From positions 2,314,803 to 2,378,802 of the forward strand of contig KB445793.1 of NCBI GenBank assembly GCA_000320605.2: DNA of 64,000 bases. Direction: 5' to 3'. This DNA comes from Gelatoporia subvermispora B (lineage: Eukaryota; Basidiomycota; Agaricomycetes; Polyporales; Gelatoporiaceae). The notes beneath the pieces were generated by a model that worked only from the letters and a program-made list of their open reading frames with translations, did no database searches and was not told the origin of the DNA. This document shows positions 23,301 to 34,253 of this stretch, piece by piece; positions within the stretch are counted from its first letter, which is position 1; every line of letters starts with the position of its first letter. The translations under genes and the position numbers were made by a program.

Positions 23301-24130
23301 TAGCACAAGACAATCTTCGCAAGAACCCAACGACAGGATGAAACGCTCGTTGAACCGCGCGACGACTGAGTCATGGGCGGATGTCCGATAGCGAGCATGA
23401 ACATCCTGAGTCGCGGTGAGCACCTGTAAATTAAGCATGAACTACGGAGACGCACCATGGTCATCGTATACAATTGCCTCAGTGATGCCATCGACTTGAG
23501 CAGAATGACGACCAGTCCACCTCCTTCAACTGTCTCAATCGTACGCGCGAGCAGGTTGGGCGTGATTGCCTCAAAGTCTTGAAGGACGCACATGCCGAAG
23601 GTCTGACCGAGAATCTTTTGAGACTCCTTGTAGTAGCTGCACACACATGAGCAACGAGAGACGAGACAATCGTTGACAGACGTACGTATAGCGGATGTCC
23701 GTGACCGTGATGAAGATCTCGAACGGGTCCTGCTCATTTGGTTCCCGGATACCGCGCTTTACATCGCGCTTAATTTTTGCTTCACGTTTCTTGCGGTGGC
23801 TATGGAGAATGTGTGAGCATCCGAGGTAAAGACCACCTCCGTACAACGACATACAGGAAGTCGGATCAGCGGATAGACGTACCTGGAGAAACCTAGTTCC
23901 TTCTTGTAGCACCATAGGACTGACGGCCGCGCGGATACCCGAGCTTGCGAAAGCAAAAAGTGCAAATTCACAACCTTCATTCTTCAGCACAGACTCCGCC
24001 GCCACCATGCGGATGGAATACATACCTGATCCCGGCCCTTGTCTCCGACGAGGACTATGAACGAGCGGTGATTCTTCTTGACATTGTTGCTGATGAGAAT
24101 GGGGAGTCGGGGATCGAGCTGCTTGCGCAT
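20383..24130 (-). CDS. KRE33: Kre33/NAT10 RNA cytidine acetyltransferase
   Basis: A multi-exon gene whose start is MRKQLDPRLPILISNN at 24130. Exon 1 ends GDKGRDQ and joins VVNLHFLLSQA. Domains in order: TmcA N-terminal/DUF1726 region (ELGFSSHRKKREAKIKRDVK, EIFITVTDIRY), RecD-like helicase with Walker A TASRGRGKSAALG and Walker B-type IIDEAAAIPLPL, GNAT acetyltransferase core with VRIATHPDYANMGYGARAL, then the tRNA-binding C-terminal part and a lysine-rich tail ending MKKAKR. The enzyme makes N4-acetylcytidine in 18S rRNA and, with a partner, in tRNA-Ser/Leu, using ATP and acetyl-CoA, and is needed for small-subunit assembly in the nucleolus. All hallmark motifs are intact. The start is chosen because MRKQLDPR is the conserved family N-terminus. 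Confidence 0.97.
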
Positions 24131-25074
24131 GAAGTGTAGCGGGTGATGGAGGAGGAGGAGGAGGAGGAGGGAGATGAGGAGAAGGTGTAGCCCGGCAGAC
24201 CGTCCGAGGGGCAAGCAGTATACGGGCGTCTAAAAGTTTTGAGCTCGGCGTTCTGATTGGCTCGCCGCGTTTTCTCGAGCGACAGCCGCCCGCCCTCGTC
24301 CTCGTCCTTCCCTTTCATCTTGCAAACAGCTCTGGATTTCTTTCGTCTTCTTCTATTCTACAGGTTATTACTGCGACCATCAGATATCATCTGTCTTGCG
24401 ATATCACGTTATAAATGGCTTCTGGACCTGCTTACACTCAAATGTGGCCGCGCTACTAATGTTACTTGCCGTCAACCTGCTGGACAGTCTATTCCCCCGC
24501 AGCTGAACGCAAAATGCTTCGGAAGCGCCAGGGTACCTCTCCAAATACTGCTCTAGTACTTTCTGAAATTCTTCAAATGGGCTGGCACGCGCTAGTGAGT
24601 CTGATGCTCAAAGGCTGAAGCTGAAGCTTTGTTGTATATCAACTTGTCACGGCATCCGAGCTCCGGACTTGCCGACCGAGGTCAAAGTCAACTTACAACC
24701 CGTTACACCCGTCGCCTTTTCAAACTAGCCCGATGCCTCTACCTTCGTCAACAGCACAGCTTCGCGCGTTTCTTTTGTTCTTCCTTCTGAACAGTAGGAC
24801 CCATGCAGTTGACTACATTTCTCAACGGATCATTCTCCGGTGACATGAGATTGCTCCGCGTCAACAAGCGCCTATAGTCGCTCATGGTTCAAATGGCCAC
24901 TTCAAACACAAAAAAACTTAGTCCCGCCGCCACTAGGCCACCTCAAAGCAACGTTGCCACTCCAGTATAAATGTCCGAGATCAGTGCCTCGAAGTCTCAT
25001 CAGTCACGTCCACGTCTGCTACCCTCCGCTTCTCTCCAGCCTTTCCTTCTGTCACTTTGCCGGAATTTGCGGCC
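24131..25074. other. Divergent promoter region 24.1-25.1 kb
   Basis: This is the shared upstream region of the Kre33-type gene (-) and the zinc-motif gene (+). It includes a TATAAAT at 24966-24972, about 105 bp before the ATG at 25075. No other gene is seen. Confidence 0.5.
24966..24972 (+). promoter_or_regulatory. TATA element upstream of the 25.1-kb gene
   Basis: TATAAAT about 105 bp upstream of the chosen ATG at 25075. Confidence 0.45.
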
Positions 25075-26244
25075 ATGACTCCCTACGGGTTTCGCCCGAA
25101 CTTTGAGCGGAAGTGCAACTACTGCCCGGAGGTGTTTCGCTTCGAACCGGAGCAGGAGTATTATTGCTCTTCCGCGTGTGCACATGAAGCCACCCTCCAA
25201 AGACTAGAGTCACGATCGTCCTCCGGGCATTCTAATACCACTAGCTCATCAAGCCACCGTCCCTCAAGTGGTTTAAGTACACGAACATCCTCCGACTTGG
25301 AGCTCAGAAAGACCGTGATTGAGGCTCTCGTAGAGCAACAAGGAAGTTTCTCCATGAAGGACGGCTCAATTCATATCGACATCCCGAGGTCGCCGCCCCC
25401 AGATGCATCAAAGCAACAGAAGAAGTCGACCGTCATCTACGATGGGAGGCTCGTAGGGCCTGCAAACTCTGGTATCGCCAGAAATGCGAGTCCGCCTCTG
25501 ATCATTGGACATCCGTATGCTCAGGTTCAAGCACATGCAGCGAATTCCTACATCCCTATCGGTCCCGCACGCACGAGCGGGCACATCTCCTCTAGGAACT
25601 ATCACTCTCTGGCCCCCGACCCTCATAGCCGTACTCATCACTATTCCTCGGAGCCTCCTCAGGCAATGAGCCGCCGTCGCAGCAACATTCCAGATGGCAC
25701 TGCATTGAGTAACGCTTCTCGCCGCTCGCACATATCGCTGATGCCTCCTGCACACCGACCCTGCCCCCCTCCTCCTGAACTCCTTTCCCCTATCAACTCA
25801 TCAATCACTCCTACGCTCGTGCGGGTTGTCCCCGAACCCACCCTCCGTTGTTCGAAGTGGGACAATTCGCCCCCTCCACGGCATTCGCCTTCCCCGCCGC
25901 CGCATTCACCAGTGCATGAGGCCCTACCGCCTACGCGCTCTGACGTTCGTTCTATCAACCCGATCCATGTTGCGGCCGTGCCAGTGCCCAAATCCCGCGT
26001 TCCCATTGTACAGGGACCGTTTGTCGCGCCCGAGTTGCGCGGCACACGCTCAATCCGAGTCACACACCGAAGCATCCCGCCGCCAGACGTCCCGGTAGAC
26101 GTTAGGCCACCCCGTGCGCCGGAGGTGTACACGGCGGTGCGTGCACTGAGGGCCACCGAACAGCGGGCTCCGAGGGAGTTTGTCGAGTCAGCGTGGTACT
26201 CGGATGAGGATTCTTCGTCTGGATCTGAGTGTAGTTGTGATTGA
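25075..26244 (+). CDS. Serine/proline-rich protein with N-terminal C-x2-C / YCSxxC zinc motif
   Basis: A single-exon gene of 389 aa starting MTPYGFRPNFERKCNYC. The only structured part is residues 10-45, with a CNYC pair and a YYCSSAC pair, a probable zinc site. The rest is low-complexity Ser, Pro and Arg sequence with one predicted helix (LELRKTVIEALVEQQ), ending in an acidic, serine-rich tail. The C-x2-C plus YCS-x2-C layout resembles the ECL1-type protein encoded at 38.8-40.7 kb, so the two may be distant relatives. That link is an inference from spacing only. Function unknown; a regulatory or stress role would fit ECL1 family members. The start is the first ATG of the open frame and follows a TATA element. 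Confidence 0.75.
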   Translation: MTPYGFRPNFERKCNYCPEVFRFEPEQEYYCSSACAHEATLQRLESRSSSGHSNTTSSSSHRPSSGLSTRTSSDLELRKTVIEALVEQQGSFSMKDGSIHIDIPRSPPPDASKQQKKSTVIYDGRLVGPANSGIARNASPPLIIGHPYAQVQAHAANSYIPIGPARTSGHISSRNYHSLAPDPHSRTHHYSSEPPQAMSRRRSNIPDGTALSNASRRSHISLMPPAHRPCPPPPELLSPINSSITPTLVRVVPEPTLRCSKWDNSPPPRHSPSPPPHSPVHEALPPTRSDVRSINPIHVAAVPVPKSRVPIVQGPFVAPELRGTRSIRVTHRSIPPPDVPVDVRPPRAPEVYTAVRALRATEQRAPREFVESAWYSDEDSSSGSECSCD

Positions 26245-26609
26245 GGTTCTGATGTTCTATCATCGTTGATGCCATGGACGTTTCCCCATGTATATATTTA
26301 TGCCGTATGTCCCTGACTATCTATGTCCACTGCCTATGCCCATCCCATGTTCCGCCTAAAGCTCCGTGCTATGTCCCGACGCCCCTATGACCTCCAACGT
26401 TCGTAAGATAAGTCTTCCGCTGGCGCGGTGTGTTATCGACGCGGAACTCGGCTCAGGGCGCGCCGCGCGGTGGGCACGCGCATCAGCGCCAGCCACCGGC
26501 TCTATCGCCCACTGTGCCGCTCGCTACCCCACATAGAGTCGCGCCCTGCCTTGCTGCAAGTGCGTGCCCTATATAAGCCGTGCCGCGATACCCTGACTCG
26601 ACCTCCATC
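26245..26609. other. Intergenic 26.2-26.6 kb
   Basis: This holds the 3' end of the zinc-motif gene and the promoter of the Urc1-type gene. No other feature is seen apart from the TATA box at 26570. Confidence 0.5.
26570..26576 (+). promoter_or_regulatory. TATA box of the Urc1-type gene
   Basis: TATATAA 34-40 bp upstream of the ATG at 26610. Confidence 0.6.
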
Positions 26610-28695
26610 ATGTCCCTCCCAGACGCAGTCCTCACCCAGATCCTCGGCCAGCTCGAGGCCCTCCAGGTCGGCCAGCAGGTCCTCCAGGCCAAGGTGCGTA
26701 GCGTAGACGGATGGTGGTACGATGCCAGACACTGAGTCGTTCGTTGGGCAGCTCGATGCGTTGACCAGCCCCGTGAGCCCCCCGGCGTCGCCCAGAAGTA
26801 ATGGCACGCCGATCCCGGGCCAGTCGGTTGACGGCATACTCTCAGGGGCTGCGGCGACGACGATCTCGCCACCCAGTTCGATTGGTAGCGCGCCGACAGC
26901 AGCTGCGGCGGCGACGACGACGAGCAACGCTGTGGCAGAGAGGACCCTCACTGACAAGGAGCGGGAGAAGCTGTTGTACCCCTCACGGGTGTTGCTCACG
27001 AGTGAGTCGGCCTATCCTCGCCTACTCTGTGCTCGCCGCCTTCGTACTGCTTACACTAGTCATGTCTGTTCCATCATACAGCCTACCCTGACCAGCACGG
27101 TATCAAGCCATTCCATTTGCTATGGGGTGCGGCGGACCCGCACGAACGGGGGCCCGTCATCTGCTCGCGCCTGCCCACCTCAATCAAGCAGCGCAATGCC
27201 CTCGGCGCGCACTCGGGCTCGTACTCGATCTACCGCGCGCTAGCAATTGCGATGGGGACCTTGAACCCGACACACAAGCCGGACTACTCCAAGACAGAGC
27301 CTGCGGTGCAGATCCCGCCGCAGCCTGCGTGGTCGGACCCGTCCAAGATCGTCTCGTTCGACCCATGGGGCCATCTCGTCCCGCAAGTGTTTAAGCACGA
27401 GATCGAGGAGCGCGGGCTGGACGTGCGCCCGAGCATTGCGGTCACGAAGGCGCATATGAAGCTGAGCGAGATCGACGAGGCGGCGCGCCGTGGAGAATTA
27501 AAGGTGGACGGGAAGATCCTTTTGAAGAGCTATCAGATGCACAATGCGGACGGTTCACTCAGCGATGCGGATCCTGGAGTCGAGATTGCGTGCAGTAAGG
27601 CGGCGGTGGAGCCTGTATGGTATCTGCCTGGCATTGCCGAGCGCTTTGGCATGTAAGAGGCTCTCCTCTTCGTGGTCCGTGATTACTTATGGTCGCTCGT
27701 ATATTTAGCTCAGAGGCCCTACTTCGTCGAGCTCTCTTCGAAGATACTGGAGGAATGTACCCAGAGCTCATCACTCGTCCGGACATCAAAGTCTTCCTGC
27801 CACCTATCGGCAACTTGACCGTTTACATCTGTACGTTCATTCGCATTTCACTGTGATAACAGTCGCCGACAGTGTTTGCAGTCGGCAACCCTGCCTACCT
27901 GTCAGATGAATCGAAGGAGCTGACTCTCCGTGTTCACGACGAATGTGCGTAGTTTCGGATGTTTTACAGGACATTAGAGCTTACGATAGATATATGGCCA
28001 GGTAACGGCTCTGACGTCTTCGGATCGGATATTTGCACTTGCAAGCCTTACCTGCTGTACGCCATCGAAGAGTGTGTCCGAGGTGCCCAGCGCGGTGGTG
28101 TCGGTCTCGTCGTCTACTTCCGCAAGGAAGGCCGTGCTCTTGGAGAAGTTACTAAGTACGCCAAACGCACCTTCAGAATATTGGCGCTGAATGCTGACTG
28201 TCCCCCAGGTACCTTGTCTACAACCTCCGGAAACGCGGCGGTGATTCCGCGGACAAGTACTTCAAGTCGACAGAGCTGATCGCGGGTGTGAAGGACATGC
28301 GGTTCCAAGCACTTATGCCCGACGTCTTGCACTGGCTCGGTATCAAGAAGATCGACAACATGGTCTCAATGAGTGACATGTGCGTATATATATGGGGTCT
28401 TATCTCTATATGACTGAGATGACTTCGCCATTCGATAGGAAATACAACGCAATTGTACAATCTGGCATTCCTATTATTCGGCGATACGACATTCCAGGTA
28501 AGGCTCAATCTTATACAAGGTTCTCTGCGTCGAAACGCTGACAACGTATCATTTGCAGAGCACCTGCTTCCGCCTGACTCGCGTGTTGAGATTGACGCGA
28601 AGATTGCGGCGGGCTACTTCTCCAGCCACAAGCACCTCACGGAGGCTGACCTAGTCAAGACCGTCGGCAGGACCTGGGAAGAAACTGAGCACTAA
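26610..28695 (+). CDS. URC1: Urc1/Urg1-type GTP cyclohydrolase II protein
   Basis: Nine exons join in frame to 536 aa: 26610-26693, 26752-27001, 27082-27652, 27709-27830, 27882-27944, 28002-28155, 28209-28379, 28439-28497 and 28559-28695. A short coiled N-terminus is followed by a GTP_CH_N-type domain (HGIKPFPLLWGAADPHERGP, FDPWGHLVPQVF). The GTP cyclohydrolase II domain follows with the zinc triad C-x10-C-x-C (HDEC..ICTC) and the catalytic-loop region YFRKEGRALGE and YNLRKRGG. In Lachancea Urc1 and fission yeast urg1, proteins with this architecture act in, or are induced by, uracil catabolism, as opposed to riboflavin synthesis by Rib1, which lacks the N-terminal domain. The symbol is based on architecture. 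A TATA box lies 34-40 bp upstream. Confidence 0.88.
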
Positions 28696-28803
28696 GTTAG
28701 AAGCCAGTGGATGACGATAGCAGAACTGACGGACTCACTATCACGAATACCTTGTATACTGCATGTTGGATGTAATCTAGTCATGGATGGATTTCGGAAT
28801 TAG

Positions 28804-30497
28804 ATAATCGTGCGCGAGCTACGCCGGACGGACCTGACTTCTCGTTGCCTAGATGTTGCTGACTTGGATTTGAACCTGTTAGGAGATATCGAGACCATTC
28901 TGCTGACCCTTCCGAGGGTGAGCGAGTTAAGGAAGCGAATTATCAGGCATCCAGACAAGTCCGCAAGGAGCCTGTTCGCGACAGTGAGCGCTGACGGTGC
29001 TGTAAATTTCCTGTCGCCGAGACGTCTAAAGTACAGCTAGCCAAAATCCCCTCTCTGTGAGTGAACCCTCCTTTTTCGCCTTTGCTCAATGTGATCGTCA
29101 TGATGCAGAAATATGCCGATCTTGAAAATCGGGCACAACTTTCGCACAGTCGAACTTGAGAGGTTTCGTTCCCCGACACCTTCGTGAATCATCCAAGACT
29201 GCAAGAGTACTTGACTACGAAAATTTCTACTCATTATCAGGCTGGTCAACTGCCTGAGTTCGCACCGTTCATTGAGGAATGCTCAGAATATATCACAAAT
29301 AACCCTACGGAAGAATTGCACAAGAAGGCTCGCCATAATGCTGAAGCTATCCTGGAGCTCGGTGTGCGGTATGACTTTAAAAGCTGCCGAATATGTACAA
29401 TTGTTCGAGCCAGATATCTTTTTATCTAGGTATATGTCCGGCTGTAGCGCTCCGTTGATGTTTGGTGAAGGCGGCCTGCTGCAATTTGACCAGATCCTCA
29501 ACCCACGGCGCACCTTGCAGAACATGACACCTCTGCTACACGCAAAAACGCTCGCCTGTTGTGCTCAAGCTTATATAATGAAGTACCTCATAGCCTGCGA
29601 ATGCCTCGAATTAGTACGCTGGTTCGAGGAGAAGTTCAAACGACGCAAAGAAGTGGGGCTGGAGCCGAAGGAATACATGGACCTTGCGGTAAAATACGCT
29701 GACGCCAGCATCGCACTCGGGTTCAACAACCACGCGGCACTCGACATAGCAGCGTGGATGAACCGGATTTCATACTCGTTAGGTGTCGATCTAGCAAGTC
29801 TGCCAGACTACAAGATCTTCACTCACCTATGGCAGGCGGACGAGGTGCGCAGGAGGGAGAACAATATCAAAGAACATAGGAGGAGGCTGAAGGAGATGAA
29901 ACGGATGAATGCTCCCAACATCTACAGATGTGCCGCGGAGGGATGTGCCATAGAAGCCGTCACGAAGTCCGCGTTCAAAAGCTGCGCCGGACTCTGCCCT
30001 CAGGATCTCAAACCGCACTATTGCAGCAAGGCGTGCCAGCGACGGGTAAGTCCTAGATGTCAGTTCGAGGACAAAGCTCAAGTTACATTTTGCTGTAGGA
30101 TTGGATCAGACACAGACCGATCTGCAAACCGGACAGAGATATGGTTTATGAGCAGGATGCTGGGTCCGCTTCAACTGCCATAGCTAGAACGTCAGATGTC
30201 GGCTACACAAATGTCGAAGTCGTAGCTGACGAAGATGGACCGGGCTGTCTCGTCACCATTCCATGTGCTCATTCCCCTAGTGGACAGCTTTCCATTCAAT
30301 CCTCTAACGTTAGTACGGACTACCTTCGAATGCTGAAAGACCACATCGGCGAGAGCTGGGCGGGGGGACTCCCGCGGACAGAGTGGGCGCTAGAACGTAC
30401 ATGGTTGTCGGACTATGTCTTCTCCTCGATTGTGAGTGTCTTTTGTGGCGAACCCGCATTCCAATATACGAGTTCAATGACGATTTATGGAATATAG
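28804..30497 (+). pseudogene. MYND zinc-finger protein gene with two frame breaks
   Basis: Exon pieces read LDVADLDLNLLGDIETILL and FLSPRRLK (to about 29027), MPILKIGHNFRTVELERFRS (29115-29171) and DTFVNHPRLQEYLTTK onward. After an intron at 29369-29429, the read continues YMSGCSAPLMFGEGG to the zinc finger. The MYND finger is complete across an intron near 30048-30100: CAAEGC, FKSC, LCP, PHYCSKACQRR, DWIRHRPIC. MYND domains bind proline-rich partners in transcription regulators. Two single-base frame slips, near 29026 (after CTAAA) and near 29174 (in a CCCC run), interrupt the protein, and no in-frame ATG is visible for the first exon. Either the gene is decaying or the bases are assembly errors. 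The 3' end may instead use a 41-bp intron from about 30432, shifting the stop downstream to 30586. Confidence 0.7.
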
Positions 30498-31460
30498 TTT
30501 CACAACTAAGTCAAGAACCCAGACTCAACAGCCCTCACTTCTCGATATCACTCACCCTCTTGGGCCTCACACTCTTGTGTCTGTAGCTTGTGAATACCAG
30601 CTTGCTAAAGACCTCCATTGCACTTAGAAGAGTCGAGAATCATTGCGTGTCTAAGGCGCCCATCTATGTCACGTCTGCATCTAGCGTTCGAATCGTCGCG
30701 AGTCATGTTTTCTCTTCGCCTGGATATAAAGAAGTTCTATCGCAAAACAATCAAAACAACCGAGACCACAGCCGATGACTGCCTAGCGTGACCCATACCG
30801 ATAGTGCAAGGGTCTAGGCAAAGAAACATGCAGATGACGTGGAGGGACCCGGCGAGATTAAAGCGTCCAGGACCGGGACAACGAGCAGCCCCAGAACATC
30901 TGCGACCAACGTGCGTCGCACCCTCGTCTCGCCCGACAAGCATCGGAATACCCAAGCCAGCCCGCAAGGAAGAGCAAGACAAGAGATAGGAGCATGACGG
31001 CAGCCCCACGAGCTTTCTCCGTGCAGCAGCACCCTAAACGTCCTCAGGCAGCAAACGGACTCCCGCCTTTGACGCACAGTACGAGATACGCAGCCCAGGC
31101 CGTCATCGCACATCCTCTATGGGGCGATCTGCGCGATCGGTCCGGCCCATATCCCAGCGCGTCGCCCGATGAGAGCACCCGGGCGCAATGTACGTCGGAG
31201 GAAGCCCTGGCCAGGCGCCGGAGGGTGCCCTCCGTGCGCCCCAGATAGGCTGTGGTGCGAGTCATCGCGGCAAACGACGAGGATCCTCCGACATGGCACC
31301 AGCCAGGCACGCTGGGCGAGTGGCCCGCGGGTGCGAGCTTATCTCGGGCGGACGTGCTTCGTGGCTTCGCCGGATCGGGGCTTCGCAGCCAGCAGCACAA
31401 TGGGCGGACGCAGGAACATACGCATCGTCAGGGCGGGCCCGGGATCCTGGGGAAGCCCAG

Positions 31461-31580
31461 CTGCGAGTCTGTTCTGCCGGGTCGATGAGAGACTCCGAAT
31501 GCGAGTCTGTTTTGCCGCATCAATGAGAGAGTACGGGGAAGCCTAACTGCGGGTCTGCTCTGCCGGGTCAACGAGAGACC
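31461..31580 (+). repeat. Three imperfect 34-bp repeats
   Basis: Units at 31461-31494, 31499-31532 and 31547-31580 share the pattern ctgcgRgtctgYtYtgccg, then Rtcaa/gatgagaga-type ends. Spacing is irregular (38 and 48 bp between unit starts). Confidence 0.6.
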
Positions 31581-34095
31581 ACACGTCCCGACACCGCCGG
31601 TGGGCGTGAGCAGCCTGGAAGAGAGGGATAACAATGGACGAACTTGTCCCGAGGATGAGCAGCTTGAGAGACCGGCGCCGGAGAGCCTGCGAACCAACAA
31701 CGCAATCCGAGGCTTGTGCGCGTTCACCTAGCAAAAATGGCCCATGATCAGACGTATAGCTGCCATCGAGGTCACCGTCGACGTCACGCTGTGCCTACAG
31801 AACCTCCGCCAGGGGACGCAAGACGCGCCTGCACTGCGCAGCGCTGCTGGCAAATCCTCGCACAAGCTCCGAGCCAACACACGTCCGCCAGCGCACGCGC
31901 TCCCGCCTGCACACATAGCGTACGGGCAGCGGCCGCCACCTGCTGCGGAGGCGGCGCGCGCGGGCCTGCATCCACCAAGGTCCGCAACGGGCAGCAGGAG
32001 CACACCGCGCTGGCGCGCGCGGGCCTATCAGATGCGCCCCCGCACCCGGTGACTCCGGTGTCTATTCGGCGTCTATGTCCGTCCTGGGCGCAGCCAAATG
32101 CGCACCGCGCGCGTGGCCGAGATGGCGTGCACGCGCTCGCAGGCCCCGCTCGCACGGCGCAGGAGTCAGGACCGGGCGGGCGCAGACCCCGGGCACCGCG
32201 CACGCGCTGCCGGACCGCGATATCACGAGCGGCGGCGTGCGGGGTGTGTACGTACGTGCGGGATGGGAAAGAGCCCGGGGCGGCGCGCGGGGGAGGGTTG
32301 GGATAGTGTGGAGCGGACCTGCCTCGGCCGCGGCGGCTGCGGCTGCGACATGGACAGCGCGAGTCACTCGCATTCGCGCTCGCACTCGCAGGGCTCGCAG
32401 GGCTTCCAGCGATCGGAGCTCGGAGCCCGGGGCGGCGGGTGTCGGGTGTCGGGCCTGGCCCGCCGCTGCGGGCTGCACATCGATGAGCCAGGGCGGCGCG
32501 GGGCAGGTGCGCAGGTGCGCAGGGCCGACGGAGGGCGGGCCAGGAACCACTGGCGCAGGACCGCCCGCGCCTCCGTGTTCTCGCTGAATCATCCCTCCCC
32601 CACCCGCACGCCCCCCGATCTCGGGCTGGAGATCGCCACCCCGTCCCGTCCCAGCCTCCGCGCACGCCCGGCAGCGCCCGGTCACGCAGGTGGCAGTGCG
32701 CCTGTGCGTACGGTGCGCGGCCGTGGGCACGCCTTCCGCCAGAGAAGGCATAGTCTGCTGCAGTGTGCGGGCGGCAGCCCGCGCAGCGCGTGGGCACGTC
32801 GGCGGGGCACGGCGGGGCAGGCCCAGGGGTGGGTGTGGGGGGATCCTCGGGAGTCGGCGGCGCGTGGGACCGAATTCGTGCTCTCCCGGGTCCCAGTCGT
32901 GTCGACTGCCGGCATGGGTAGCGGGATCGCCATGTCGCGAGGGGATGGGCTGCCAGGGCGACGTCGGGGGTGTTTGCGCCACAGTGGGCGTGGTGACGCA
33001 GGTGGCAACGCACGGAGGATGGCGCAGGGCCGGGGGCAGCCAGGCGGGCACTTCGCGGGGTGGGCGGACACTGCTGAAGACACCGGCGGCCGGGCGGCGA
33101 GATCATGGTTGCGCAAGATCTAACCTTGCTGCGACACGATGCGGCGTGCGCGGACGCTTGCATGCGGGGATGTCGCGTACACATCCGCATCCCCACCGCG
33201 CACACCCACCGTGACAGCACCATCAGCGCAGCCAGATCACAGTTTGTCGCGCGAGGAATCTGATCTCAGGGCCAGTCTGACATAGGACCATGACAGGACC
33301 GGGCGCAAGGTCCCCCTCCTGCCTGACAGTTCGACGGGTGGGTGTCCAAGCTCCAAACTCCAACAGGTATGCCGGGCTCTGGCAGCAACGTCCGCCTGCC
33401 GGTGAACAAGGATCAGTCGCAGCTCCGCGGCCCGTCGCAGAACAAGGTCGCACATCAGCGGAAGGGAAGGACGTCCTGGATGAACAAGCAACGCACTCTA
33501 CCTCCCCTGGCGCCGTCTCGCCATTCGTGACGGGAACAGACGAACGACCCGCGCGCGAGGCACGCCCGGCCGTCCTGTTTCCTGGACCGCGCCCCAAGGG
33601 GCGTCTCAGCCACCCACCGAGTATAGCCGTCTCAGGTTTGGAAGCTCCTTCATGGCTCGGGATCCAGGACGCGCAAGAGGGCCAGTGTCGCACCGGGGAT
33701 TCGTCCCTTCGAACCCTGACAGATATGTCCCTCAAGGCAGGGGCGCGGGTCCCAAACCACCAGGCGCGCCGCGCGCCGCTCTAGAACGCCGCAGAACATG
33801 CCCTGCCAGCGAGTGGCCAACCGCGCCCACCGCACCCCACAGGCAAGCTTCGCCCGACCGCGCCAGGCTCGCCCCCACCGACTCGCGCGGGGGAATTGGA
33901 AATGCACAGCGAATCGCGCGCGGGGGATTCGTCCCCGGATCTTGCTCTCCTGCACATAGCAAGCCGGCGTGACAGGCCCAGAGCCGGCGTCCTTGGCGAC
34001 GATCGCCATTTCTTCACTATGACGCTGCTTTGTGCACGTAAAGGATGCGTATAGCTCTCGGTACATGCTCAGCGTGACAATATACTTGTGAAGAT

Positions 34096-34253
34096 CCAAT
34101 CCGCTCGTTCAAGAACAGAACCAGAACATGTGAAACGTCCCAGAAAGTTCGCGTACCTATCGGCTATGAGTAAGTCTAACCTAATTGTAGTTTCCCGCGC
34201 ACTTTTTCAGACGTTCCACAGATTCTACTTTTTTCTTGAACGAGCGGAATATA
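34096..34253. mobile_element. 158-bp MITE with inverted ends and 8-bp target duplication
   Basis: The 16-bp arm TCCGCTCGTTCAAGAA (34100-34115) is exactly reversed at 34233-34248 near the other end. The same 8 bases, GTGAAGAT, flank the segment at 34088-34095 and 34254-34261. An 8-bp duplication is typical of hAT-type transposition. The element is too short to code for a transposase, so it is non-autonomous. Its composition is AT-richer than the GC-rich surroundings. Confidence 0.72.

Noticed and set aside
31784..33223. 479-codon minus-strand open frame and its opposite-strand partners
   Set aside because: Several long frames overlap on both strands here. All are Arg/Ala/Pro-rich, without motif or splice logic, as expected from high GC.
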